A stretch of 64,000 bases of DNA from Apoderus coryli (taxonomy: Eukaryota; Arthropoda; Insecta; Coleoptera; Attelabidae): NCBI GenBank assembly GCA_911728435.2, contig OU452213.1, positions 8,535,834 to 8,599,833 of the forward strand. Reading direction: 5' to 3'. This document shows, piece after piece, positions 1-9,651 of the stretch. Under the pieces are notes generated by a model. The model was not told where the DNA came from. It worked only from the letters and a program-made list of their open reading frames with translations, and ran no database searches. The position numbers and the translations under genes were made by a program. Numbering within the stretch: the stretch's first letter is position 1; each line of letters opens with the position of its first letter.

Positions 1-445
1 TGTAATAATAGTAAACCATTATTTATTTCGGTCTCTCTCTTCCCTGTATGCGGCAGTTTACACCCTTGCCAGTGCTTGTGTCCTGCTTGCCTCAAAACAT
101 TTTCATCTATTATTCAGCAACAATGGGCAACACTGCCATCTGGCATATACCCACTATACAACCACCTATCTGTCTTCGTATAAACATAGTTGCCAGCGTT
201 TAATTGTACTAAGCATACCATACGAATCTTGCCAAAGACACTATAAGAAGCACTCTTCATATAGATGCAGCAGAGATTTAATGTAAAATAAGGTTATATG
301 ACAACGCTTGGCGAGTGTTTTGTACCTTTATGTCGATTATTATTTTGATTATATCTATCTCTATCACACAGTCGCAAATTTCTAGTGCTATACTAATATT
401 ATTTTTTATTTTTTTATTATTCTTGAACCGCTATTCTAATTTTTT

Positions 446-494
446 TCGGTTCTTATAAAAATTCCTCTTTACACAACTTCTCTACATAAAAATA
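446..494. repeat. Inverted repeat bracketing the Penelope-like element (left copy)
   Basis: About 46 bases beginning CGGTTCTTATAAAAATTCC are found reverse-complemented at 3827-3873. Terminal inverted stretches of this sort, separate from the direct pLTRs, are common at Penelope-like insertions. The right copy overlaps the point where the RT reading starts, so the left copy probably arose as an inverted duplication of the 5' truncation point. Confidence 0.75.
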
Positions 495-540
495 TTCATA
501 TTTATTTTCGTCACTATCAAACAAAAATCATAACAAACGA

Positions 541-571
541 CGTTTCGTTACTAATTAGTAACTTCCTCAGG
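541..571 (-). other. CTGA-hairpin-CGAAAC motif (hammerhead-like) in the Penelope 3' region
   Basis: On the minus strand the sequence reads CCTGAGGAAG, a self-complementary GTTACTAATTAGTAAC hairpin, then GAAACG. This has the layout of a hammerhead ribozyme core (CUGANGA, stem II, GAAA), but one extra base separates CTGAGGA from the stem and the seventh core base is not canonical. Hammerhead motifs are known from Penelope-like elements. Activity of this copy is doubtful. Confidence 0.45.
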
Positions 572-1006
572 TTGAATAACATTTTTTTTCCTTTCCTTTC
601 TGAAATTACATACAACATTATTTTCTATGAAACTATTTTTACATATAATACATAATATATCTATCTATTATTATTATTCCCTTTCTTATAATTATTATTA
701 CCTAACACAAATTCCAATACGTCAATACTCGTATCAATAAATTAACAATTTTCATTATATTTACAAACACACTTAAAACATTCAAATATAATAAAATCCA
801 TTTTCATTTAAAAAGATGGAACTATTGCCTGATATGTTGTGTTGAAAGTATTAGTAGTAGTAGCAGTATAAATTCAAATATGAAGGCATTTTTTATTGTT
901 TTTTTTCCCCGTGTGCTTTTTTACAGGTGAGGTGCTTAAAAGGTATACATTTTATTACAAACAAATACAGGGGGTGTGAGTAGAATTTTTATTTTATAAT
1001 ATTGTG

Positions 1007-1680
1007 TTAGATACTGCTTAGATGTTGGATGTCAGTTCTGTCATTAACGCTGTTTTTATTTTTTTTGATGTATATCATTTCTAAAAATTCTCTTTTTTTT
1101 GCGTGTTGATCCATGTCTAAAATTTTTGTATTACAAAAGTTGAAAGTGTGGTTTGTGGCCTCAATATGTTTTTTAAGTGCTGTTTTGTTGTTAGAGTTTT
1201 TGTGTCCGTTTAATCTTTTCCCTAAATTTTGCATGGTCTGTCCAATATAGACACCATCGCAATTGTTACATGGAATTTGGTAGATTACATGTGATTTTTT
1301 TAGATGTGGTGTTTGTGTTTTCAAATTGCTAAAAACGTTTGCCTTCAAAGTGTTTGTATTTTTGTGGCATGTTTGCAAATTCTATACATACATTCCTCTC
1401 TATATTCTGGGTCTGTAAATTTTATTACTCTATCAGCGAGACCAATAACCACACTTTTTTTGTGGGATATTGGATGGTTTGAATGAAAGTTAGTATATCT
1501 ACCAGACCATGTAGGTTTTGTATACCATATGGTTTTTAGTTCAGAATTGGTGTATTAATGTAATTTCTAAAAAGTTTATTGTTTTTTGATTCTCTATTTC
1601 AGTAGTGAATTGCAACTTTGGATGGTATGAATTTAAAGTATTGTGCATTGATGTTATTTGTGTGTTTGGTATAATAGTCC
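1007..1680 (-). pseudogene. Penelope-like RT thumb and GIY-YIG endonuclease
   Basis: This continues the element interrupted at 1681-3087. Minus-strand reading near 1600 gives an FNSYHPKLQFT and INFLEIT region, typical of the RT thumb of Penelope-like elements, in a frame broken by shifts. From 1378 down to 1007 there is a 123-residue open frame with an HVIYQIPC and NNCDGVYIGQT core (the GIY-YIG nuclease fold with its Cys pair), an arginine-containing GKRLNGH helix, a conserved KKHIEATNHTFNF block and a C-terminal EMIYIKK stretch. In intact elements this nuclease nicks the target DNA. The reading ends at a stop at 1007. Confidence in the GIY-YIG call is high because of the motif order and the RT upstream. 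Confidence 0.85.
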
Positions 1681-3087
1681 CTAGGCCCTTGGAAAAGGGC
1701 TACAGATTGACGCCATATATACTGACTTTTCAAAAGCATTTGATAGGATGGATCATACAATAATGCAACTTAAAATGAAAAATGTTGGCTTCACCCATAA
1801 TCTAATAAAGTTTTTCCAATCATATTTATGTTCACGCAGGCTGTATGTCGAATATAACGGGTTCAGATCGCATGATTTCACTGCGACCAGCGGAGCGCCC
1901 CAGGGAAGTAATCTCGCGCCCTTATTGTTCGCCATATACATAAATGACATTACACAAAATATTGGGAGTGAATGTCTGTTGTTTGCCGATGACTTGAAGT
2001 TGTTTCGTGTTATTGAAAACTTGCAGGACTGTCAAGATCTACAGACCGATTTGAACCGCCTCGTAATATGGTGTACAGAAAATAGAATTCCACTAAACAT
2101 AGACAAATGTAAGTATGTGAGCTTTTGCAAGGGGAGGAATATTCTTGAGATGAATTATAGTGTGGATGGGGCGGCCTTGGGGAGATGCGAGGTTGTCAGA
2201 GATCTTGGAGTTTGGGTTGATAGTGATTTGTCCTTTAACCATCATGTGGAGCGAATTGTGAATGATGCTATTCGAATTTTGGGTTTTATTGTTCGCTCTA
2301 CTGTGGGTTTCCAAAGCGTGCCTTGTCTTGTGTCACTATACAACTCACTAATTAGACCTGAATTGGAATATGCGTCGGTTGTTTGGTCCCCTATATATCA
2401 GGTACATATAAATAAAATAGAAGCTGTCCAACGAAAATTTTTAAAACATATTTATTTTAAAGTTAATGGCCACTTTCCTTACAGAGGATATAGTCATGAA
2501 ACGTTGCTAAAAACATTCGGATTTCAATCTCTAAACTATCGCAGAATTTATTCGTATCAGGTCTTATTTAAGATTATTCATGCCATGATTGACTGTCCTC
2601 GTCTTTTGCAACATATAAATATAAATGCTCCCCAACATAATGCAAGAAATAGCAACATATTTCGAGTACCTCAAGCACACACTAACTATGAGGGTAGAGC
2701 GCCGGTTTACAGAGCTTGCAGTTTGTCCAATTACCATAAAATACACAGATTTGTGGACTTTTTCAATGAAAATTTTAACACTTTCAAGCGTCAGTTGCGC
2801 GAATATCTAACTAGTTTAAACTTATAATTCTTATATTTTTTAGATTCATGTTGAGAAGGGAATGATTTTTTTTTACTCAAGATATGGGGTGGCGTGGCTT
2901 GTCAGCGTACTCTTGGTTTTGTATTAATAATAATTAGTGTATTTTTTATTTTGTTCTTATTCGTAGTGTAGTCAGTATTTGGTGTTATATTTAAGTCTAT
3001 AAATTGCATAGAATTATTATTTTTAAGTTGATACATTGTAATTGTCCTGTTAGACATTAAAGATTTATTTATTTATTTATTTATTTA
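1681..3087 (+). mobile_element. Jockey-like non-LTR retrotransposon, 5'-truncated insertion
   Basis: A plus-strand element begins inside the RT palm at about 1681 and ends in a tail of ATTT repeats at 3060-3087. It splits the Penelope-like ORF just after its YVDD box. 5' truncation with a short simple-repeat 3' tail is the signature of target-primed reverse transcription. The coding part at 1690-2827 is still open, so this is one of the younger insertions in the window. No clear target duplication was found. Confidence 0.9.
1690..2827 (+). CDS. Reverse transcriptase, C-terminal two thirds (Jockey-like)
   Basis: The open reading frame runs from the truncation point (no true start; the first ATG is at 1748) to a stop at 2827. 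In order it shows the YTDFSKAFDR catalytic block A, the SGAPQGSNL block with A in place of the usual V, the LLFADDLK catalytic box, a NIDKCK stretch, the DLGVWVDS thumb block, and a C-terminal region with SVVWSPIYQVH and a QRKFLKHI helix. Related but more broken copies lie at 17776-19020 (minus) and 56870-58252 (plus). The endonuclease and the first RT blocks are missing. Within the retained part no stop or frameshift was seen, unlike its relatives. It cannot be functional alone. Confidence 0.88.
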
Positions 3088-3873
3088 ATACTGATGCAAT
3101 CATCTACATATCTATAAAAAATAGGGGTTTGAAAGGTAAAAATGGAATGATAGTAGTTTCTAAATCCTCAAGCACCAACTGAGCAATTGCACTTGAAATT
3201 GAGGAGCCCATAGCAACTCCCTCAATTTGTTGGTAGTAATTATCTTCATACTGAAAATATGTTGATGTTAAGGTCAGTTCGAGTGCTTTAAGGAAATCCT
3301 CCAATGGGACATCCGTGTGTTTCCCAATTTCAGACCACCGTTTTTCAACTATTTCCCTGGCAAGTTGAATTGGAATGTTGGTATACAAAGAAACGACATC
3401 AACGGATACCATTTGGTAATTCGACGGAATAGAAATATGTTTGGTTTTCTCTTTAAACTGCCATGAATCCTTTATGTAATGTTCATTTTTATTAATAACA
3501 TTTTCCAAAATTCGTTTTAAATAGTCAGCTAATGGTTTAGTTGGAGATTGGACACATTATACAATAGGTCTTAGAGGTATATTGTTTTTGTGCAGTTTTG
3601 GGAGTCCATAAAATTTTGGCGGAATGGCATTATATATTTTAAGATTTTTTGCTGTTTTTGGAGAAATGTATAAATTATCTTCCCATTTTTTTATTCATTT
3701 ATTACTTTTTGATTGGTATTTATTTGTTGGATCATGGTCTAGTAATTTGTATGTAGTTTCATCCTTCAACAAACACAACATTTTTTCTTTATACATATTT
3801 TTGTTCATAATTACTGTTTTATTGGATTTTTATGTAGAGAAGTTGTGTAAAGAGGAATTTTTATAAGAACCGA
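3087..3873 (-). pseudogene. Penelope-like reverse transcriptase, N-terminal and catalytic part
   Basis: This is the RT domain of a Penelope-like element, which would copy element RNA at a nicked target. On the minus strand the landmarks in order are a TVIMN stretch near 3808, YGLPKLHK and PLRPIV near 3600-3540, the first catalytic block SVDVVSLYTNIP near 3400, the GVAMGSSIS block near 3210, and the YVDD box near 3110-3095. Decay is clear: a stop codon follows PLRPIV, another lies further upstream, and a frameshift separates the block ending PFKPLFF from the YVDD box. Just after YVDD the reading is cut by the non-LTR insertion that starts at 3087. The order and spacing match Penelope RTs and not Jockey or LTR RTs. 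The 5' end of the ORF is absent. Confidence 0.85.
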
Positions 3874-4621
3874 ACACACCAAGAAAAAAGAAAACTGAAA
3901 AAAAAATATGATTTTTATTTACTTTTCGGGAAGCTTAAAGTTTTAATATTTTGAATACAAATTAGTCTTTCTATTTAGTTACTTACATATTTAATTGAAG
4001 TTTTAAAATCTAAAAAAGTAGTGAACAAATTAAAAAATTATATATACGGTTATTAATTAGAGGGGAAGGTACTGTAAAATATTGTTTTTTTAAGAATATA
4101 ATATATTATAATATCTCATACTTTAATGTCGAAGAAGCAAGTGGAAGTAGTACACATCAGCAGCGTAAATTATATTTACGCTGACATCAGGTAAGAGCAG
4201 TTATTATGAAAAATGATAGTTTATTTTTTAATCAACACTACTTTTAAGAACAGAAAAATCTTGATAAAAATATACAGACACACCTGTTCCAGATTTATAT
4301 AAATGTTTGATAAATAGGTATAAATAAAGACAAATGCATAAAAGCAGAGCTTTTAATAATACCTGGTATGAGACGTAAATAAAAGTAATTTGATTGACAG
4401 TTTCATAAAATGTGTTTTATTTAGTATTATTATGAAGTAAGTAAATATATTCTAGATATTAATTACACTTTAATTAAGGTTTTTAAGAAAACATTACTTA
4501 GGTAAGGTACCTACTTATAAACATAACCTATATTTTATGCAGTTGACGAAGCTACCTATTAAGTATATGACGTTATTTTATGTTATGCTTCACCACATTA
4601 AACTGCCACAAGCCGTCACTG

Positions 4622-5470
4622 GTGCATAAATAACATTTCTGAATATAAATGAGTCGGCTCTGCCAGTGAGCTGCACTTCTTCCGGATAGGACAATTTACG
4701 TGGAATCCTCATGAAATCCGCCTTATAATCCGCTATATCCGTTGTGTCCATTCAGATTGTATATATAATTAAACACCAATTAAAAAACAGTGGGAGAAAA
4801 TTGAAAATCTATTTTTAAAAGCATAACTGGGAAACCAGAGAGTTCATAAATCCAATTTTCCAAACAATGAATAATGCCATTCGAGTAAATGAAAACGCGC
4901 GGTGTAAAATTCATTTTATTCTGTCACGTTATTTCATAATAATATCTCTGGGATGGCATTCGATCGACCGATGTATATATATATATCGCAAACATATACC
5001 AGGCCAGGCTATAGCGCGAAAAAGATATTCTTATGCTGAAAGACAGCTGCGTCGTAATCAACGGTATTGATTTCAAATTGAATTAAATTGTAACAAGCAA
5101 TTTTATTACGGGCATTTTTCGAAGAAATAAACGTAAAAGTAGTAGTGGTAATAAGAAGATACGAGGGCAGCGTGAAAAGTTTACAATGATAATTTTTTAC
5201 TAAATATAGTAACCAATCAAATTACTTAATTTTAAGTCATGTGTCAAATTTCATCCAAGCACCTCTGGATTACAGCGATAATACCCTAAATGTGGTGTTT
5301 TCAGTTTGGTGTTTTTTTATTAAAAATGAATTAAACGTCAAACTGACAACTGGTTTAAAAATCTCGCGAAGATTTGGTATTAGATATATTAGATATATTT
5401 TATTCACCATCTTATGTTACATAACATGTATAGTACGTCAAAAAAGAACAAAAATTAATCAATAAAGTTA
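4622..5470. other. Unassigned AT-rich sequence
   Basis: This stretch holds no recognisable gene. Open frames here (for example 4867-5070 and 5241-5465) show no motif and have simple-sequence composition, including a short TA run near 4974-4984. Confidence 0.5.
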
Positions 5471-6385
5471 CAGCAACAAAGAAAGGCTTACAATCAAATT
5501 AAAATAGCAACAACATAAAACAAACTAAAATCTAGAAAAATCTTACAATATCGCTTCTGAAATACTCCTCAAAGGTATAAAAAGCTTGAGATATTAAAAA
5601 TGATTTAGCACTTTTGTTAAACTGGACTTCACCAACGTTCTTTATGTGAGATGGCAGCTTATTATAAAATTTAACACAATAATAGTCAGAACCTTTCCTA
5701 GTGCTCAATAGGCGGTGAAATTCAGGCAATATGTCATTGCGATTTCGCGTACCATAATTATGCATATCAGAGTGAATAGTGAAATGCGAGGCATTGGTTC
5801 GAATGTAGCCAAGACAGTTTAAGATGTACAAGGAAGGCCAAGTAAGTAGTCCGTGTTGAATACTTTTTACAGCAGTGACGCCAACCGAGCCCCAACATTG
5901 TACGTAAACATCTCCTCTGTAGCTTGAAGATTTTCATTGCATGGGAACTATGTCCCCAGTTCAAAATACCATACGACATACGGGAAACAAAATAACCATG
6001 ATACACCGTCAACAGACTGGCGATTGAAACACTCTGCGCAAGCCTTCTGATGAGATATATGACCCCGGACAGCGAGCACCCAAGTTCTCGAACATGACTC
6101 TCCCAGGTTAATTTAGGATCAAGATGAACCCCAAGGAACTTCACGCGAACATCGCTCTGAAGATCGATAGGCGCAGAACGCAATGTAAAGTTCATGCTCT
6201 GAGTTTTAGCCTGATTCAAGCTCAATTCATTTGCCAGAAACCAAGTGCCTATGTCAGTCTCAACAGCATTAACCAACTCCCCTAAAGGCTCATTTGGTCG
6301 ATATCTAATCAGACTAGTTGTGTCGTCAGCAAAGAGGATTATATTTGACTCTTCTTGAAATTTGTATAAATCATTTACGTATATC
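5471..6385 (-). mobile_element. 3' fragment of a non-LTR retrotransposon
   Basis: This is a 5'-truncated minus-strand insertion. It starts within the RT palm at about 6385 and runs past the stop near 5532 into a short 3' untranslated region. It differs in sequence from the other non-LTR elements in the window. The 3' boundary near 5471 is approximate because no clear simple-repeat tail is visible. Confidence 0.75.
5532..6380 (-). pseudogene. Non-LTR reverse transcriptase, palm and thumb remnant
   Basis: The minus-strand reading begins at YVNDLY, followed by the catalytic LFADDTTSL box at about 6340-6320. It then passes through a LNQAKTQ stretch, the VKFLGVHLD thumb block, a HGYFVSRMSYGILNWG region and a QRRCLRTM helix. 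One frameshift near 5830 separates the two open segments (6276-5767 and 5831-5532), whose ends carry LHNYGTRNRND-type text common in insect non-LTR elements. Only the C-terminal third of the RT is present. Clade assignment (Jockey/CR1 range) is tentative. Confidence 0.8.
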
Positions 6386-6390
6386 TAACG

Positions 6391-7320
6391 ATGCAATTAA
6401 TGATATTATATCTAATAATGTACCAAAAAATACAATCAAATCAAACAAAATATGTATATAAAATATTTCTCGAGTTTTGTGCGACCAGAGAATACGAACT
6501 GAATGCTGAAACGAGTTTGCATAATTTGGCTAATATATTGAAAGATTATGCGGTAGATATGAGAAAAGCTAACGGAACTGAATATAAAGAAGCAACTGTA
6601 AAAACAATTTGGAATACTACGAGTAGGCTACTCCAGGAAAAATACTTCAATGACTTCAAAATTGTATTCGACCCGTCTACCAGTGTGATATTCAAAAATG
6701 CGCGAGATACAAGAAATGCAAAACGTAAAATATTACAGCAGGATCCAAACAAATGAAAATGCAGTTAATCAAATTTGATTTCATGTGATTTGGCTGGAAT
6801 TATTGGATTATGGGATGAATGTACACCAGAAGGTTTACAAAAAAAAAAAATTTACCATATTGTAGCTGTTGAGTTAGCTTGACGAGGTGGTGAACCAGCT
6901 GATTGCCTTATAGATTATTTCACGATTGAGAAAAATAATGATGGAACGCCTACCAACAGAATTGAATACAATCCAATATTCAGTAAAACATGCCAAGGAG
7001 GATCGAAAAGGTGTACAAATAGTAAGTGGCTTGTTCCAAATATTGCAAACGAAAGTGCATGCCCTGTTCGGTTATTCCATAAATTATTGTCCAAAAGGGG
7101 GAAAAATATTACTTCCAGTCGCCTATTCTTGAGACCAAATCGTTTCTGGAAATCCGAAAGTGACACATGGTTTGACAATATACCGGTATGCAAGAACACA
7201 ATTAATATGTGGACCAAATCATCCGCGCAAGCTATTGGTTTGGATACTGTAACGGTCAGATTTTTGGATTTAAAATTAATGATTACTTTACTAACGACCC
7301 TCGTATTTTGCATTTCAATT
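6391..7320 (+). pseudogene. Crypton-like (DUF3504-type) tyrosine recombinase relic
   Basis: The first open segment (6391-6756) resembles the N-terminal core-binding part of Crypton-derived recombinases: a helix ending FLEFC, then LANILKDYAVDMRKANG and a TVKTIWNTTSRLL stretch, then a lysine-rich ARDTRNAKRK segment. After several frameshifts the reading goes on through LWDECTPEGL, AVELARGGEPADCLIDYF, a GGSKRCTNS stretch, CPVRLFHKLLSKRG, RLFLRPNRFW, WFDNIPVC and NMWTKSSAQAIGLD, ending near 7250. This order matches the catalytic half of the family found in ZMYM/KIAA1958-like proteins. The catalytic Arg and Tyr cannot be assigned with certainty. It lies directly beside the non-LTR fragment, and no termini were seen. 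It could instead be a host-domesticated relic. Confidence 0.6.
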
Positions 7321-8317
7321 TAAGTAATTTTTTTGTAAATATTTCAACCTGTTTAAAGTATGTAAAGTTTCAATATGTCCACATACATTGGTTCCTTTTC
7401 CTTTTTTGTCATTTCGCACCACTGAGAGTTTTTCAAAGAGAGTACCTATGCCCGATACTTAAATAGGTAGAAAGTGTGTAAATTTGCGGTTTAAAAAGAG
7501 GCATTTAAAAGCGAGAAGCGAAACAGCAAACGCACCGATACAGAGTTTAATTTTGAAAATTAAGAAAATATTACTGATTAAATTAGCGAAGCCTAATTAC
7601 CGATTAGGCTTCTTGGCTATAGTTAAAATATTGGAACTTTGACTACCTGTGTGTTGACATATTGAACAATAACGCATCACCCAGCAAATCATACTCCTTG
7701 TATCCTGTTATCGACCAAAAGGAGTCCCAATCACATTACGTGAGGACCGGTACGAGACCTTGTTAACCAATCTTGGTATCTAGTAGTAAATTTTGTAAGT
7801 TTTTTTATTTTTATTATTTTTATAGTTTACTAAATTTAACAGTGGCACAATAGTCAGCTACTTATTAGCGATTAAACCTAATAAAATCTAAGACAAATAT
7901 TATAAGTACCTATATTTCTTTTTATTTAAATAGTTTATCATTGTATTAATCTTGTTATTTAATTTATTTTTTTGCTACTTAATATTTAATAAATAATATT
8001 TTTATTGAAAGTAGGTGGCACATCTTGTACAGCTCCTTTCCCCATCCTTTGTTAAAATTTTAATTTTAGCTGACGCCCAGGCCTGAGGGTTGTTTTGAAA
8101 CCTAAAGACCACCACCGGCTTGAGCTACAGAGGCACGATTACGTCATAATACTAAGTGTAAAAAGATATCCAATCATTCGAACAGATCAACTGCAGTTAG
8201 CTATTTGGCAAACAAAGAATTCCTGAACAGCAATTAATAAAAATAACAGGACATAGCAGCTCTAATTCAACTAAACCGTACTTGAATATTAAGAGGGGCG
8301 TTTGAATAAAATCGTTT
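7321..8317. other. Unassigned AT-rich sequence
   Basis: No gene or clear element was recognised. A short inverted AATTA-rich stretch near 7580-7605 (GCCTAATTACCGATTAGGC) is the only local structure seen. Confidence 0.5.
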
Positions 8318-8830
8318 GCAGACCTATTTTTGCGCATGGTAGACTCCACTAATACGTATCTGATAGCAAAAATTTTGATAGGGAGTTAAAGAGTAAAGAT
8401 GGGATTAGGTATTGAAGTATTTTGAAGTTGAAATATTGGATAGTTAGTTCAAAAACAGAGTTAGAAAATCATCATATTTCGCTTTGCAGGCATAATTTTG
8501 CGCATGGTAGACGCCACTAAGACGTATCTGCTAGCAAAAATTTTCATAGGGTTTTAAAGACCAAAGATGGGATTAGGTAATGAAGTATTTTCAAGCGGAA
8601 AGATTAAATAGTTAACTCATAAATTGAGTTCAAACATGGGTAATTTTTTCAAATTTACAGATATATTTTTGTGGATGGAAATCTCCACTAATACGTATCT
8701 GGTAGCAAAAATTTTAATAGGGTCTTAAAGATTAAGGTTTGGATTAGGTAATAAGGTATTTTGAGGCTACAACAATAAATAATTACTTAATAAATTGAGT
8801 TCAAAGTCAGCAACTTTTTCCTCATTTTGT
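8318..8830. repeat. Three diverged tandem copies of a ~170-base repeat
   Basis: Copies start near 8318, 8486 and 8657. Each has the shared block CCACTAATACGTATCTG (second copy with G for T), then AGCAAAAATTTT, ATAGGG, AAAGATGGGATTAGGTA and a TATTTT-rich end. The period is about 170 bases. Copies differ at many sites, so the array is old. No coding potential was seen. It is unrelated in sequence to the 182-base satellite at 42693-46395. Confidence 0.8.
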
Positions 8831-9651
8831 GCTATGATTCTAATATTTAATAATGATAATATTACTTTATTACCTAATTTATATATTTAACAATCACTTG
8901 TAATTAAAATTGTTCGTGAAAACTTTCTGTATTAGACAATATCCATATATAAAAAAAACCCTCATATTTCTCTTCAAATATCCGCCATTTTCTTATATTT
9001 TTTTTATAACTGTAGCCAACAAACAAGTAATTAGTAGTTGGGACAGCATTGAAGAGATGGCGCTGTTTATACACAGTGACACAAAAATCTAATGGTTTTG
9101 TCGTACTTATATTATTAATATTTAGTTGTATGTGGTATAGTATATTATGTATATGCGTATGTACTAGGAGTAGGGATTATTAACGTTAGCCATGTACAGT
9201 AATATCAGAGAATACATAAACATCTATGGTAATATTATGTAGGTATACCTACTGTTAGAGGATAAATACAAGAAGGGATAAAGTAGTAGTAGTTTGTTAC
9301 GTTAGTTTATTGGAAATAATACAATTATAATAATTATTAAAATTCTGTTTCGTTACGCAGGTCATATATTTTTGATTATATTATAACTAGTCGGGAAAGT
9401 TTTAGGGTGACACAACCGATTTTTTATGCTCTATAGAGAGAATACAAGAACTCCCGACTGATAGTTATTATAAAATTATAAGATACCCTTGGTAGGGGTT
9501 TAAATAGTGTTTAAAATTTCACCAGTTAGGTAGTTGGAACGTATATACAGGGTTATTCATGCCATACGACACGGAATACTGTGGTTAAACTATTTAATTT
9601 CCTTGAAGTTTTATTCATGGGTTCGATAAAAATGATTTATGGCTACATTTT
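8831..9651. other. Unassigned AT-rich sequence
   Basis: No gene was recognised. An ACAGGGTTATTC motif at 9548-9559 resembles a decayed transposon end. The open frame at 8910-9092 has no recognisable motif. Confidence 0.45.

Larger units (their letters stand above)
411..3906 (-). mobile_element. Penelope-like retroelement inserted in copy A
   Basis: The minus strand reads, from high to low coordinates: Penelope-type reverse transcriptase (3873-3087), a break caused by a plus-strand non-LTR insertion (1681-3087), the RT thumb region, a GIY-YIG endonuclease (1378-1007), and a 3' region with a hairpin motif at 541-571. A 46-base segment at 446-494 is repeated in inverted orientation at 3827-3873, which brackets the element. 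RT followed by GIY-YIG is the diagnostic order of Penelope-like elements. The 5' part of the ORF is missing, so this is a 5'-truncated, dead copy. Boundaries come from comparison with the uninterrupted hAT-like copy near 35476 and are good to about 15 bases. Confidence 0.85.
1..4621 (+). mobile_element. hAT-like non-autonomous element, copy A (interrupted)
   Basis: Bases 1 to about 398 and about 3908 to 4621 match, in the same order, the two halves of the copies at 33380-36183 and 30581-33303. The right terminus ends in CACTG at 4617-4621 and resembles the end at 36183. The left terminus, CAGTGGCGGCTTGT in the other copies, lies before this window. No transposase is visible in any copy, so this is a non-autonomous family of about 1.4 kb when empty. 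The hAT assignment rests on the CAGTGGCG-type ends. No convincing 8-base target duplication was found, so the superfamily is uncertain. This copy is split by the Penelope-like element at 411-3906. Confidence 0.7.

Noticed and set aside
3624..3866. 80-codon plus-strand hydrophobic frame
   Set aside because: It is antisense to the Penelope-like RT reading on the minus strand.
5781..5800. tRNA-like T-arm (GGTTCGAATG)
   Set aside because: No matching acceptor, D-arm or anticodon arm around it; the bases belong to the non-LTR coding strand.
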